Shown: positions 24,435-33,044 of the stretch, one piece after another
Numbering within the stretch: position 1 is the first letter of the stretch
Layout of the letters: each line of letters begins with the position of its first letter
DNA from: Candidatus Odyssella sp.
GTDB taxonomy: Bacteria > Pseudomonadota > Alphaproteobacteria > Bin65
Length of the DNA stretch: 44,864 bases
Assembly: GCA_016792765.1 (NCBI GenBank)
Contig: JAEULD010000326.1
Span: 1-44,864, forward strand
Direction of reading: 5' to 3'
Notes under the pieces: generated by a model
The model's database searches: none
Told to the model about the DNA's origin: nothing
The model's input: only the letters and a program-made list of their open reading frames with translations
Translations under genes and position numbers: made by a program

Positions 24435-26752
24435 CCGAGATCGCAAGCGCCGTCGGACTTCGCCTGCCGCGGCTCGAGGTTCGCGAAAAGGTACTGGGCC
24501 AGGCGCAATACGTGGACGATATGGTGCGCCCGCGCATGCTGCACGGCGCGGTGCTGGGCAGCCCGATTCCGCATGGCCGCATCAAGCGTTTCGACAAGTC
24601 GCGCGCATTGGCTTTGCCGGGCGTGAAGGCCGTGATCGTGGGGCCGGAGCTGGCCCCGCATCATCTCGGCGCCTTCATCAAGGACGAGACGGCGCTCGCA
24701 CGCGACAAGGTTCGCTACATCGGCGATGCGGTCGCGGCCGTGGCCGCCGTCGATCTCGCCACCGCGCGCCAGGCGCTCGGGCTCATCGACATCGAATACG
24801 AAGAGCTGCCGGCGGTGTTCGACGTCGAGGAGGCGCAGAAGCCCGACGCGCCGCTGCTGCACGAAGACTACGACAAGTACGTCAAGGTGTTTCCCGCCGA
24901 GTACAAGGGGCGGAACGTCCTGTCGATCTCGACGATCACCGAAGGCGATGTCGACGCGGCGTGGGCCGCGTGCGACGTCATCGTCGAAGGCGAGTACGAG
25001 ACGCCGGGGCAGGCGCACGCCTATCTCGAGACCAACGGCGCGCTGGCGGAATTCGACGCCGCCGGCAAGGTCACGGTGTGGTCCTGCACGCAGAGCGTCT
25101 TCAAGATGCAGGCGGCGATCTCGGAGGCGCTCGGCCTGCCGATGGCCAAGATCCGCGCGATCGCGACCCGCATCGGCGGCGGCTTCGGCGGCAAGGCCGA
25201 GCCGGGCACGCAGATCATCGCCGTTGCGCTCGCGCGCGCCACCGGCCGGCCGGTGAAGGTGATCCTCTCGCGCGACGAAGACTTCACGATGATGCGGGTG
25301 CGCCACCCCGCCAAGATCCGCGTGAAGACCGGCGCCAAGAAAGACGGCACGCTGGTGGCGCGCGCGTTCGACGCGACCTACGATGCCGGCGCCTATGCCG
25401 ACGAGAGCCCCGGCGTGATGGGGTTCGGAATGCTGATGGCGCGCGGACCCTACCGCGTGCCGCATCTGAAATGCGTGGGCCGCGCGGTCTACACGAACAA
25501 GCTGCGCACCGGCGCCTTCCGCGGCTTCGGCAATCCGCAGACGGCGTTCGCGAGCGAGGCCAATCTCGACGATCTCGCGGCGAAGCTCGGCATGGACCCG
25601 CTCGAGCTGCGTCTCAAGAACGCGATGAAGCCGGGCGATACCTGGGTCGGCGGCCAGAAAGTCGAGGCCTGCGGCCTGGTCGAGTGCCTGGAGAGGCTGC
25701 GCAAAGACTCGGACTGGGATCGCCGCCGCAAGGCGCAGGCCCCGGCGAGGCCGGGGAAGAAGCGCGGCCTGGGCATCGCCTGCCTTTCGCACATCAGCGG
25801 CGTTCTGGCGACCAGCGCGATCGTGCGCCTGCTCGAGGACGGCAGCTTCTCCCTCAACACCGGCGCCGTCGATATCGGCCAGGGGTCCGACACCACGCTG
25901 GCGCAGATCTGCGCGGCGTCGCTGCGCGTGCCGGTCGAGCGCGTGAACCTCGTCAATCCCGATACCGACGCGTCTCCCTACAACTGGGGCACCGGCGCGA
26001 GCCGAGTCACCTACACCGTCGGGCGCGCGGTCGCTTCCGCCTCCGACGCGGTGGGCGAACAGATCAAGCAGCGCGCCTCGATCATCTTCGAGTGCGCGCC
26101 GGGCGATCTCGAGCTGCGCGACGGGGGCATGGTCGGCGTCAAGGGCGTGCCGGGCAAGGTTCTGCCCTACGGCGCGGTCGCGGGATTCTCGCACTTCGTC
26201 GCGGGAGGCCCGATCATCGGCACCACGTCGCTGATGTTCGACGGACCGGGCTTCGATCCGAAACGCACGCTGCTGCGCGGCGTGCCGTTCTCCAATCTGG
26301 GCGCCTACGTGTTCGGCGCGCAGGCGATCGAGGTGGAGGTCGACGAGCTCACGGGGCAGGTCGAGGTCGTGGAGGTCTGGTCGGCGCACGATGTCGGCAA
26401 GGCGATCAACCCGCAGTCGGTCGAGGGGCAGATCCAGGGCGGAGTGGTGCAGGGCATCGGCTACGCGCTCACCGAGTCGGTGGAGTGGGATCAGGGCAAG
26501 GTCGTCAACCCGAGCTTCATGGACTACAAGATTCCCGGTGCGATGGACGTGCCCTATGCGATCCATCCGATCATCGTCGAGCACCCCGAAGCGTCGGGAC
26601 CGTTCGGCGCCAAGGGGGTCGGCGAGCCCGGCCTCGTCGGCGTCGGCCCCGCGATCCGCAACGCGATCGCGCACGCGATCGGCGCGCGGCTCGCCGTCAT
26701 GCCGTTCACGCCCGAGCGCGTCTGGACCGCGTTGCAGGGCCGTGCGGCTTGA
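24431..26752 (+). CDS. Molybdenum hydroxylase large subunit (molybdopterin-binding)
   Basis: Predicted 773-aa catalytic subunit hydroxylating a carbon next to a heteroatom, or an aldehyde. The molybdopterin loop GGGFGGK is at 249-255, the active-site loop reads AFRGFG at 361-366, and the catalytic Glu lies at 732 in GVGEPGLVGVG. The CO-dehydrogenase-specific AYRCSFR loop is absent, so it is not a CO dehydrogenase; FRGFG fits the xanthine/nicotinate/aldehyde oxidase side. VGKAINPQSVEGQIQGG is the standard C-terminal cofactor segment. It lies between the small subunit (overlap 4 nt) and an ABC permease (8-nt gap), so transport and oxidation are co-expressed. No XdhC-type or MoaD-type maturation gene is in the window. 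Confidence 0.95.
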   Translation: MTEIASAVGLRLPRLEVREKVLGQAQYVDDMVRPRMLHGAVLGSPIPHGRIKRFDKSRALALPGVKAVIVGPELAPHHLGAFIKDETALARDKVRYIGDAVAAVAAVDLATARQALGLIDIEYEELPAVFDVEEAQKPDAPLLHEDYDKYVKVFPAEYKGRNVLSISTITEGDVDAAWAACDVIVEGEYETPGQAHAYLETNGALAEFDAAGKVTVWSCTQSVFKMQAAISEALGLPMAKIRAIATRIGGGFGGKAEPGTQIIAVALARATGRPVKVILSRDEDFTMMRVRHPAKIRVKTGAKKDGTLVARAFDATYDAGAYADESPGVMGFGMLMARGPYRVPHLKCVGRAVYTNKLRTGAFRGFGNPQTAFASEANLDDLAAKLGMDPLELRLKNAMKPGDTWVGGQKVEACGLVECLERLRKDSDWDRRRKAQAPARPGKKRGLGIACLSHISGVLATSAIVRLLEDGSFSLNTGAVDIGQGSDTTLAQICAASLRVPVERVNLVNPDTDASPYNWGTGASRVTYTVGRAVASASDAVGEQIKQRASIIFECAPGDLELRDGGMVGVKGVPGKVLPYGAVAGFSHFVAGGPIIGTTSLMFDGPGFDPKRTLLRGVPFSNLGAYVFGAQAIEVEVDELTGQVEVVEVWSAHDVGKAINPQSVEGQIQGGVVQGIGYALTESVEWDQGKVVNPSFMDYKIPGAMDVPYAIHPIIVEHPEASGPFGAKGVGEPGLVGVGPAIRNAIAHAIGARLAVMPFTPERVWTALQGRAA

Positions 26753-26760
26753 GCCCTGCC

Positions 26761-27633
26761 ATGGGCAGCGCCGCAACGTTCGCGGAAGATGAAGCGGGGC
26801 GGCCGGACGCGGCCGCCAGAAGGAAGCGCCGCGCGTCGCGGCGGCTGACATCGCTACTTCTCTACTTCGCCTTTCCCGGCGCGGTTCTGATCGTCTGGCA
26901 GATTCTCGGCGCTGCGGGGCTGTACCGGCGCGCGATCCTGCCGCCGCCGAGCGACATCGCGCTGGTTCTGTTCGATCTCGTCTCCGGCCTCACCGGCGAG
27001 GCCGGGCGGTACAGCGGCACCTGGCTCGATCATACGCTGTCGAGCACCTGGCGCGTGTTCGCCGGCTTTCTCTGGGGCGGCGCGCTCGGCACGCTGCTGG
27101 GCCTGCTGATCGGCCTGTCGCGCGTCGTCGAAAAGCTGTTCGATCCCACCGTGCAGGTGCTGCGCAACGTTCCGGTCACGGCGTGGGTCCCGCTGTCGCT
27201 GATCTTCTTCGGCATCGGCAATCAGCCGGCGATCTTCCTGATCGGGCTCGGCGCGTTCTTCCCCGCCGTGCTCAACTCCACGCACGGCGTTCGCCAGCTC
27301 AATCGCACGCTGTTCAAGGCCGCGCAGATGATGGGAACGAACCAGCGCGAGATGCTGGCGCGCGTGATCCTGCCCGCCGCGATGCCCGCGGTGATGACGG
27401 GCCTCCGCCTCAGCATGGGCATCGCGTGGGTGCTCGTCGTCGTCGCCGAGATTCTCGCGGTGAGGAGCGGCCTCGGTTATCTGCTCAACGACGCCTACCA
27501 GTTCTACCGCAACGACGTCGTGATCGCCTCGATGCTCAGCATCGGCATCCTCGGCTTCCTTTCGGACCGCGTCGTCGTGTTCGTGCGCGACCGCATGCTC
27601 GAGTGGAACCGGCTGGAGAGCTACGATGGCTGA
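26761..27633 (+). CDS. ABC transporter permease (SsuC/TauC type), second system
   Basis: Predicted 290-aa inner-membrane permease with a charged N-terminal extension (residues 1-30) before the first helix. The EAA loop is FKAAQMMGTNQREMLARVILPAAMPAVMTGLR. RAILPPPSDIALVLFDL and VVVAEILAVRSGLGYLL match family ends. The start at 26761 is the first ATG after the large-subunit stop. It overlaps the ATPase gene by 8 nt. No binding protein with a signal peptide is in this operon; the protein at 21701 or one encoded elsewhere must serve it. Confidence 0.92.
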   Translation: MGSAATFAEDEAGRPDAAARRKRRASRRLTSLLLYFAFPGAVLIVWQILGAAGLYRRAILPPPSDIALVLFDLVSGLTGEAGRYSGTWLDHTLSSTWRVFAGFLWGGALGTLLGLLIGLSRVVEKLFDPTVQVLRNVPVTAWVPLSLIFFGIGNQPAIFLIGLGAFFPAVLNSTHGVRQLNRTLFKAAQMMGTNQREMLARVILPAAMPAVMTGLRLSMGIAWVLVVVAEILAVRSGLGYLLNDAYQFYRNDVVIASMLSIGILGFLSDRVVVFVRDRMLEWNRLESYDG

Positions 27634-28426
27634 AGTCGCGCTCGAACGCGTCACGAAGGTGTTCGAATCGCGCGGCGCGCGCGTGACGGCGCTGACCGGC
27701 GTGGATCTCCGCATCGGGCACGACGAGTTCGTCGCCATCGTCGGCGCGAGCGGCTGCGGAAAATCCACGCTACTGAATCTCGTCGCGGGCTTCGAGCATC
27801 CGACCTCCGGCACCGTGCGCGTCGATGGCGCGGCGGTGACGCGGCCGGGACCCGATCGCGGCGTGGTCTTCCAGCAGAGCGCGCTGTTTCCGTGGCTCAC
27901 CGTGCGCCAGAACATCGCGTTCGGTCCGAGCCTCGCCGCCAATCGCGCCCGCACGATTCGCGCGCCCGGCGTCGATCAGCTCCTGAAGCGGGTCGGGCTC
28001 GCGGCCTTCGCCGATCACTTCCCCTCTCAGCTCTCGGGCGGCATGCGCCAGCGCGCGGCGATCGCCAGCGTGCTCACGATCGATCCCGGCGTCCTGCTGA
28101 TGGACGAGCCGTTCGGGGCGCTCGACGCGCTGACGCGCTCGCTGATGCAGGATTTCCTGCTCGAACTCTGGGAGGAGAACCGGAAGACCGTGCTCTTGGT
28201 CACGCACGACATCGGCGAGGCGGTGTATCTCGCCGACCGTCTGGTGATCATGGCCGGACATCCGGGCCGCGTGCGCGAAATCGTGCCGGTCGATCTGCCG
28301 CGTCCGCGCCGCTACGCGCTGCAGGCCGAGCCGGAATTCATTCGCCTGCGCGATCACGTCACCCGCGTCGTCCGCGAGGAAGCCGCGAAGGCCGCGGCCG
28401 TCGAAGCCGAATCCGCCGCGGCTTGA
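27626..28426 (+). CDS. ABC transporter ATPase (SsuB/TauB type), second system
   Basis: Predicted 266-aa ATPase: Walker A GASGCGKST, Q-loop VVFQQSALFPWLTV, signature LSGGMRQRAAIASVL, Walker B VLLMDEPFGALDALTRS and H-loop VTHDIGEAVYLAD. A short alanine- and glutamate-rich tail ends the protein. It pairs with the permease it overlaps. Its stop is 22 nt before the TPP-enzyme alpha gene, with GGAG in the gap. Confidence 0.94.
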   Translation: MAEVALERVTKVFESRGARVTALTGVDLRIGHDEFVAIVGASGCGKSTLLNLVAGFEHPTSGTVRVDGAAVTRPGPDRGVVFQQSALFPWLTVRQNIAFGPSLAANRARTIRAPGVDQLLKRVGLAAFADHFPSQLSGGMRQRAAIASVLTIDPGVLLMDEPFGALDALTRSLMQDFLLELWEENRKTVLLVTHDIGEAVYLADRLVIMAGHPGRVREIVPVDLPRPRRYALQAEPEFIRLRDHVTRVVREEAAKAAAVEAESAAA

Positions 28427-28448
28427 GGCGCATCGAACGGAGCCGAAC

Positions 28449-28985
28449 ATGGACCTGCCGAAGGAAGCACCCGACTACGCCAAGGCCTTTCTCGAGGCGC
28501 TCAAAGAGGCCGGCGTCTCGATCGTGGCCGCGCTGCCCGAGTCGCTGCTCGGCAGCGTCTATCGCCTGCTGCGCCAGCAGAACGAGATCCGCTACGTGCA
28601 GGTCACGAACGAGGCCGAGCTCCCCGGCATCTGCGTCGGCGCCTATCTCGGCGGCAAGAAGGCCGTGATGATCATGGAGAATTCCGGGCTGCGCCAGGGC
28701 CTCGAGCCCATCGCGCGCTTCGCCTACAGCCACCACCTGCCGGTCACGATGATCATGGCGTTCCGCGGCGAGTGGGGCGAGCGCAACTGGTGGGGCCACA
28801 ATCACGCGCAGACGATGGAGCCCATCCTGAACGCGCTCCGCATCCCGTACCGCTTCGTGCGCGAGATCGCCGAGATCAAGCCGGCGATCAAGCGCGCGCT
28901 GCTCCATGCCGATGGTAGCCAATGGCCGGTGGCGCTCGCCATGACCGGCAACTGCGTCGAGGTGCCCGCTTATGCAAAGGATTGA
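28449..28985 (+). CDS. TPP-dependent decarboxylase, alpha (PYR-domain) subunit
   Basis: Predicted 178-aa subunit resembling ComD of sulfopyruvate decarboxylase and the N-terminal half of phosphonopyruvate decarboxylase. The pattern TNEAELPGICVGAYLGGKK (53-71) includes the Glu that activates thiamine pyrophosphate, and MIMENSGLRQGLEP follows as in this family. WGERNWWGHNHAQTMEPIL holds histidines likely near the active site. It overlaps the beta gene by 14 nt. The enzyme would decarboxylate a 2-oxo acid to an aldehyde; sulfonate or phosphonate specificity is not shown by the sequence. Confidence 0.88.
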   Translation: MDLPKEAPDYAKAFLEALKEAGVSIVAALPESLLGSVYRLLRQQNEIRYVQVTNEAELPGICVGAYLGGKKAVMIMENSGLRQGLEPIARFAYSHHLPVTMIMAFRGEWGERNWWGHNHAQTMEPILNALRIPYRFVREIAEIKPAIKRALLHADGSQWPVALAMTGNCVEVPAYAKD

Positions 28986-29583
28986 TCTCATCAAGGCGAT
29001 CGCGCCGCTGGTCACGTCGGAAGATCTCTGCATCAGCTCGATCGGCGGCCTCTGGGACGACTGGTGGAACCATCGCCCGCCCGGCGACAACACGTTCTTC
29101 CCCGGCATCCTCGGCTCGATCACGACGACGGCGCTGGGCCTGGCGCTGGCATTGCCGCACCGGCGCATCGTCGCGTTCGAAACCGACGGCTCGGTGCTGA
29201 TGAACACCGGCGCCATGTGCACGCTCGGCTGCGAGCGCCCGCCGAACCTGACGGTGCTCGTCATCGACAACGGCATCTACGAGAACATCGGCGGCCCGCC
29301 GACGCACACGTCGCGCAACACCGATCTCGCCAAGATGGCCGAGGGCGGCGGCTGCATCAACGTCGCCACGGTGCGGGACGTGTCGGCCGGGCTGGCCGCC
29401 TTCAAGCGCATGCTCGAGGACCGCGAGATGGGCTACATCGTCGCCAAGATCGAGCCCGGCAAGCATCCCTGGGCGTGGAAAGACAGGAAGCCCACCGACG
29501 GCGTCGAGGACAAGTATCGCTTCATGCGCCACGTCGAGAAGCTCGAGGGGATCGTCATCCATCCCGGCGCGCCGCAGAACTAG
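28972..29583 (+). CDS. TPP-dependent decarboxylase, beta (TPP-domain) subunit
   Basis: Predicted 203-aa subunit like ComE. The thiamine-pyrophosphate motif runs from TDGSVLMN (71-78) to VLVIDNGIYENIGG (96-109); the usual GDG opening is TDG here. LGSITTTALGLALALPHRRIV matches the conserved helix. The start ATG at 28972 lies inside the alpha gene. Its stop codon shares the CTAG palindrome with the stop of the convergent permease. As the last gene of the molybdenum-hydroxylase operon, it may supply an aldehyde to that enzyme (inference). Confidence 0.89.
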   Translation: MQRIDLIKAIAPLVTSEDLCISSIGGLWDDWWNHRPPGDNTFFPGILGSITTTALGLALALPHRRIVAFETDGSVLMNTGAMCTLGCERPPNLTVLVIDNGIYENIGGPPTHTSRNTDLAKMAEGGGCINVATVRDVSAGLAAFKRMLEDREMGYIVAKIEPGKHPWAWKDRKPTDGVEDKYRFMRHVEKLEGIVIHPGAPQN

Positions 29584-30503
29584 CGCGGCGGCGTGAAGGG
29601 GCGGCCGAGCGCGGCCGGCAGTCGCGAGCGGCGCGAAACGAACACGAGCGCGCCCACGGCCAGCACGTATGGCGCCATCACGAAGAACTGGTACGGCACG
29701 TCCGGGTTCAGCGCTTGCAGGCGGATTTGCGCCGCATCGGCCGCGCCGAAGAACAGCGCCGCGAGCAGCACGCCGAACGGATTCCAGCGGCCGTAGACGA
29801 CGCACGCGATCGCGATGAAACCGCGGCCGGCCACCATGTCCTCGACGAAATTGCCGATCTGCGCGATCGAGAGATAGGCTCCGCCGGCGCCGGCGAGCGC
29901 GCCGCCGACCAGAACGCAGCCCCACCGCACCCGCAGCACGTCGATGCCGGCGGCGTGGGCCGCGGCCGGCTCCTCGCCGCAGGCCCGGATCGCGAGCCCC
30001 CAGCCGGTGCGGTTCACGAACCACCACAGCAGCGGCGCCAGCGCCAGCGCGACGTAGACGAGTAGATGGTGCTGGAACAGCATCGGGCCCAGGACCGGCA
30101 GCTCGCCGAGCGCGCCGAGATCGACGCGCGCGAAGCTCGGAATCGCGACGCCGCGGTCGGAGCCGAGCGTCAAGCGGTAGGCGTAGCCCGACAGCCCCAG
30201 ACCCAGCACCGTCAACGCGATGCCGGAGACGATCTGATCGACGCGGAAGTGCAGGCAGAGCAGGCCGTGGACCGCTGCCGCCGCGGCTCCCGCTGCGATC
30301 GCGACGCCAAGGCCGAGCCAGGGCGAGCCGGTCGCCGCCGATCCCCACGCGCCGGCGAAGGCGCCCACGAGCATGATGCCTTCGATGCCGACGTTGAGAA
30401 CGCCGGCGCGCTGCGAGATCGCCTCGCCCAGCGCGGCAAACACGAGCGGCGTGGCCAGCCGGAAGGCGGCCGCGACGAGCCCGACGAAGAAGATCTGATC
30501 CAC
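29580..30503 (-). CDS. BMP-type (nucleoside/purine) ABC transporter permease 2
   Basis: Predicted 307-aa membrane permease with about eight to nine helices. AISQRAGVLNVGIEGIMLVGAFAGA near the N-terminus is the hallmark of permeases working with BMP/PnrA-type binding proteins, and RACGEEPAAAHAAGIDVLRVRW is the ATPase-contact loop. It is the last gene of the ten-gene leftward operon, starting 6 nt after permease 1. Its stop overlaps that of the convergent TPP-enzyme gene. Confidence 0.93.
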   Translation of the reverse strand: MDQIFFVGLVAAAFRLATPLVFAALGEAISQRAGVLNVGIEGIMLVGAFAGAWGSAATGSPWLGLGVAIAAGAAAAAVHGLLCLHFRVDQIVSGIALTVLGLGLSGYAYRLTLGSDRGVAIPSFARVDLGALGELPVLGPMLFQHHLLVYVALALAPLLWWFVNRTGWGLAIRACGEEPAAAHAAGIDVLRVRWGCVLVGGALAGAGGAYLSIAQIGNFVEDMVAGRGFIAIACVVYGRWNPFGVLLAALFFGAADAAQIRLQALNPDVPYQFFVMAPYVLAVGALVFVSRRSRLPAALGRPFTPPR

Positions 30504-30509
30504 GCCGCG

Positions 30510-31547
30510 TCAGGCCGCGCGCGCGCGCCGACCGCGCACGCCTGCGAGAAGAAAGGCGATGATCACCATCGCCTCGATGATCCACAGCAGTGGGAACGGC
30601 ACGCCCATGTCGCGCTGAAGCGCGCCGGCGCCGACGGTGAGGATGCCGAAGAGGAGGGCCGTGAACGGGATCGCCAGCGGGTGCAGCCGCGCGAGCAGCG
30701 CAACGGCGATTCCGGTGATGCCGGCGCCGGGCGCCATGTTCTCCTCCAGGCGGTGGAACACGCCCGCCACTTCCACGGCGCCGGCAAGGCCGCACAAGCC
30801 GCCGCTCGCGGCCATGGCCAGGAAGATCACGCGCGCGCTCGCGATGCCGCCGAATTCGGCGGCCTCGCGGTTCTCGCCCACGGCATCGAGCTGAAAGCCG
30901 AACACGGTGTTGCGGACGACGAAGAAGAGCAACGGCGACAGCGCGAGCGCGAGGAAAATGCCGGCATGGCTCTGCCCGAGCGCCAGCTCGATCAGGCGCG
31001 CGCTCTCCGGCACGGCGTCCGATCTCGGCATGATGCGCGCCGTCTCCTGCAACGGTCCGCGCACGAGCCACGCGACGGCCTGCACCCCGACGTAGTTCAG
31101 CATGATCGTGACGATGATCTCGTTGGCGTCGAAGCGCGCGCGCAGCGCGCCGGCGATCCCGCCATAGAGCGCGCCGCCGAGCGCGCCCGCGAGCAGCAGC
31201 CAGACGACGGCGAGCGGCCCGGCGTCGCCGATCGCCTGCACCACGGCGAAGGCCAAGGCGGCGCCGGCGAGAAACTGGCCGTCTCCGCCCACGTTGAACA
31301 CGTTGGCGCGGAACGCGATCGCGAGTCCGAGCCCGATGATGCAGAGCGGCACGGAGCGCGTGACCACCTCCCAGAGCCCGTCGACGCTGCCGAGCGATCC
31401 GGCGACGATGACGACTGCGGCGCGCACGGGGTCCTGCCCGGCCGCGAGCAGGAAAAGCGCGCAGACGGCGAATGCGCCCAGCGCGGCCAAAGCGCCGCGC
31501 CGCAGCGCGACGAGCGAGCCGCGCCCCGCTACGCTCCGGAGATCCAT
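30510..31547 (-). CDS. BMP-type ABC transporter permease 1
   Basis: Predicted 345-aa permease. AIAFRANVFNVGGDGQFLAGAALAF, FDANEIIVTIMLNYVG and FGFQLDAVGENREAAEFGGI are characteristic of the first permease of nucleoside-type importers. The start at 31547 has GGAGG about 7 nt upstream and overlaps the ATPase gene by 19 nt. The basic C-terminus VRGRRARAA faces the cytosol by the positive-inside rule. It forms the channel with the permease downstream. Confidence 0.93.
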   Translation of the reverse strand: MDLRSVAGRGSLVALRRGALAALGAFAVCALFLLAAGQDPVRAAVVIVAGSLGSVDGLWEVVTRSVPLCIIGLGLAIAFRANVFNVGGDGQFLAGAALAFAVVQAIGDAGPLAVVWLLLAGALGGALYGGIAGALRARFDANEIIVTIMLNYVGVQAVAWLVRGPLQETARIMPRSDAVPESARLIELALGQSHAGIFLALALSPLLFFVVRNTVFGFQLDAVGENREAAEFGGIASARVIFLAMAASGGLCGLAGAVEVAGVFHRLEENMAPGAGITGIAVALLARLHPLAIPFTALLFGILTVGAGALQRDMGVPFPLLWIIEAMVIIAFLLAGVRGRRARAA

Positions 31548-33025
31548 GCCCCCACCTCCTGCAGGGACGTCTGCCCGACCGGCACGGGGCCCCGCAGCCG
31601 CCCCTGCGCCAGGACCATGACGCGGTCGGCGACCTGCCAGATCTCGGCCAGATCCGACGAGATGAGGAGTATGCCGAGGCCGGCATTGCGCCGCTCGATC
31701 AGCGCCGCCTGCAGCGCGGCCACGGTCCGCACGTCGAGCCCGCGCGTCGGATGCGAGGCGATCAGCAGGCTTGCATCGCCCCACAGCTCGCGCGCCACGA
31801 CGAGCTTCTGCTGGTTGCCGCCCGACAGCGCGCCGAGCGGGCCGCCCGGCGCGCCGCGCACGCCGAAATCGCGCACGAGCGTGCGCGTGATCTCGCCCGC
31901 GCGCCGCCGGCGCAGCAGGCCGCGGCGGCGAAAGCCGGCATCGAACCAGTGCGCGAGCAGGAAGTTCTCGGCGAGGGAGCGCCGCGGAAGAACGCCGTTG
32001 CGCAGCCGATCGTGCGGCACGTGCCGGATCCCGTGCGCGCGGCGACGATGCGCGCCGGTGCCGGCGAGGACGCGGCCGCGGAAGCGGCACGTGCCGCGCA
32101 CCGGCGCGCGCAATCCGGCCAGCACTTCGGCCAGTTCCTGCTGTCCGCTCCCTTCGACGCCGGCCAGAGCCAGAATCTCTCCTTCGTGCAACTCGAACGA
32201 AACCCCGGCGAAGGCGGCGGCGCCGTTGTCGCGCCGCGCCTCGAGGTCGTGCACGCTCAGCAACGTCGCGCCGCGGGCGGCGGCCTTCGCGGGACCGGCG
32301 GGGGGATCGGCGCCCACCATCGCGCGCACGAGCGCATCGCCGCCGCGTTCCGCGATCGCGGCCGCGTCGACGACGCGGCCCCCGCGCAGCACGACGACCC
32401 GGTCGCAGACGGCGAAGATGTCTTCGAGCTTGTGGCTGATCAGCACGATCCCGACGCCCGCGCGCTTCAGCGCGCGGATCACCTCGTAGAGCTGCGCGCG
32501 CTCGCGCTCCGAAAGGACCGCCGTCGGCTCGTCGAGTATGAGGACGCGTGCGCCGCGGTGCAGCGCCTTCAGGATCTCGACGCGCTGCCGCCCGCCGATG
32601 TCGAGATGGGCCACGCGCGCGGAAGCGTCGAGCGGAAGGCCGACGCGGCGCGCCAGCGCTTCGATTTCGGCGCCGTGCCGCCGGAGATCGGGCCGGAGCG
32701 AGCGGAGGCGCGGGTCGCCGAGCATGATGTTCTCGGCCACCGTGAGGCTCGGCACGAGCAGATAGTGCTGGTGCACCATTCCGATGCCGGCGGCGGCGGC
32801 GTCGCGCGGGCCGCCGAATGTCCGCGCGCTCCCGTCGATGCGGATCTCGCCGGAATCGGGCGCGAGCAGGCCCGACGCGATGTTCATCAGCGTCGACTTG
32901 CCGGCGCCATTTTCGCCGAGCACGCCAACCACCTCGCCGGCGCCGGCGGCGAGATCGACGCCGTCGAGCGCCACGAGGTCGCCGAAGCGCTTGCCGATCG
33001 CCCTCAGTTCGAGCGGCGGCGCCAT
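31529..33025 (-). CDS. BMP-type ABC transporter ATPase (two ABC domains)
   Basis: Predicted 498-aa tandem ATPase. Domain 1 (about 1-235) has Walker A GENGAGKST, signature LDIGGRQRVEILKAL and Walker B VLILDEPTAVLS. Domain 2 (about 255-498) has the degenerate Walker A AGVEGSGQQEL, signature LSGGNQQKLVVAREL and SHPTRGLD, the usual asymmetry of this family. Start ATG 33025 is preferred to GTG 33031; neither has a strong Shine-Dalgarno and the gap from the binding-protein gene is 19 nt. Sugar importers share the architecture, but the neighbouring BMP protein and YufP/YufQ-type permeases indicate a nucleoside-like importer. Confidence 0.94.
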   Translation of the reverse strand: MAPPLELRAIGKRFGDLVALDGVDLAAGAGEVVGVLGENGAGKSTLMNIASGLLAPDSGEIRIDGSARTFGGPRDAAAAGIGMVHQHYLLVPSLTVAENIMLGDPRLRSLRPDLRRHGAEIEALARRVGLPLDASARVAHLDIGGRQRVEILKALHRGARVLILDEPTAVLSERERAQLYEVIRALKRAGVGIVLISHKLEDIFAVCDRVVVLRGGRVVDAAAIAERGGDALVRAMVGADPPAGPAKAAARGATLLSVHDLEARRDNGAAAFAGVSFELHEGEILALAGVEGSGQQELAEVLAGLRAPVRGTCRFRGRVLAGTGAHRRRAHGIRHVPHDRLRNGVLPRRSLAENFLLAHWFDAGFRRRGLLRRRRAGEITRTLVRDFGVRGAPGGPLGALSGGNQQKLVVARELWGDASLLIASHPTRGLDVRTVAALQAALIERRNAGLGILLISSDLAEIWQVADRVMVLAQGRLRGPVPVGQTSLQEVGAWISGA

Positions 33026-33044
33026 CCGCACGCTGCGCCGCCGG

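Noticed and set aside
23114..26752. Carbon monoxide dehydrogenase (CoxMSL)
   Set aside because: The large subunit lacks the AYRCSFR active-site loop and has AFRGFG, so it is a different member of the family.
24380..26851. 823-aa minus-strand ORF opposite the Mo-hydroxylase large subunit
   Set aside because: Antisense shadow; the plus strand has all cofactor motifs of the real gene.
31529..33025. Ribose/xylose-type sugar ATPase
   Set aside because: Tandem ABC architecture is shared, but the adjacent BMP binding protein and permeases mark a nucleoside-type system.
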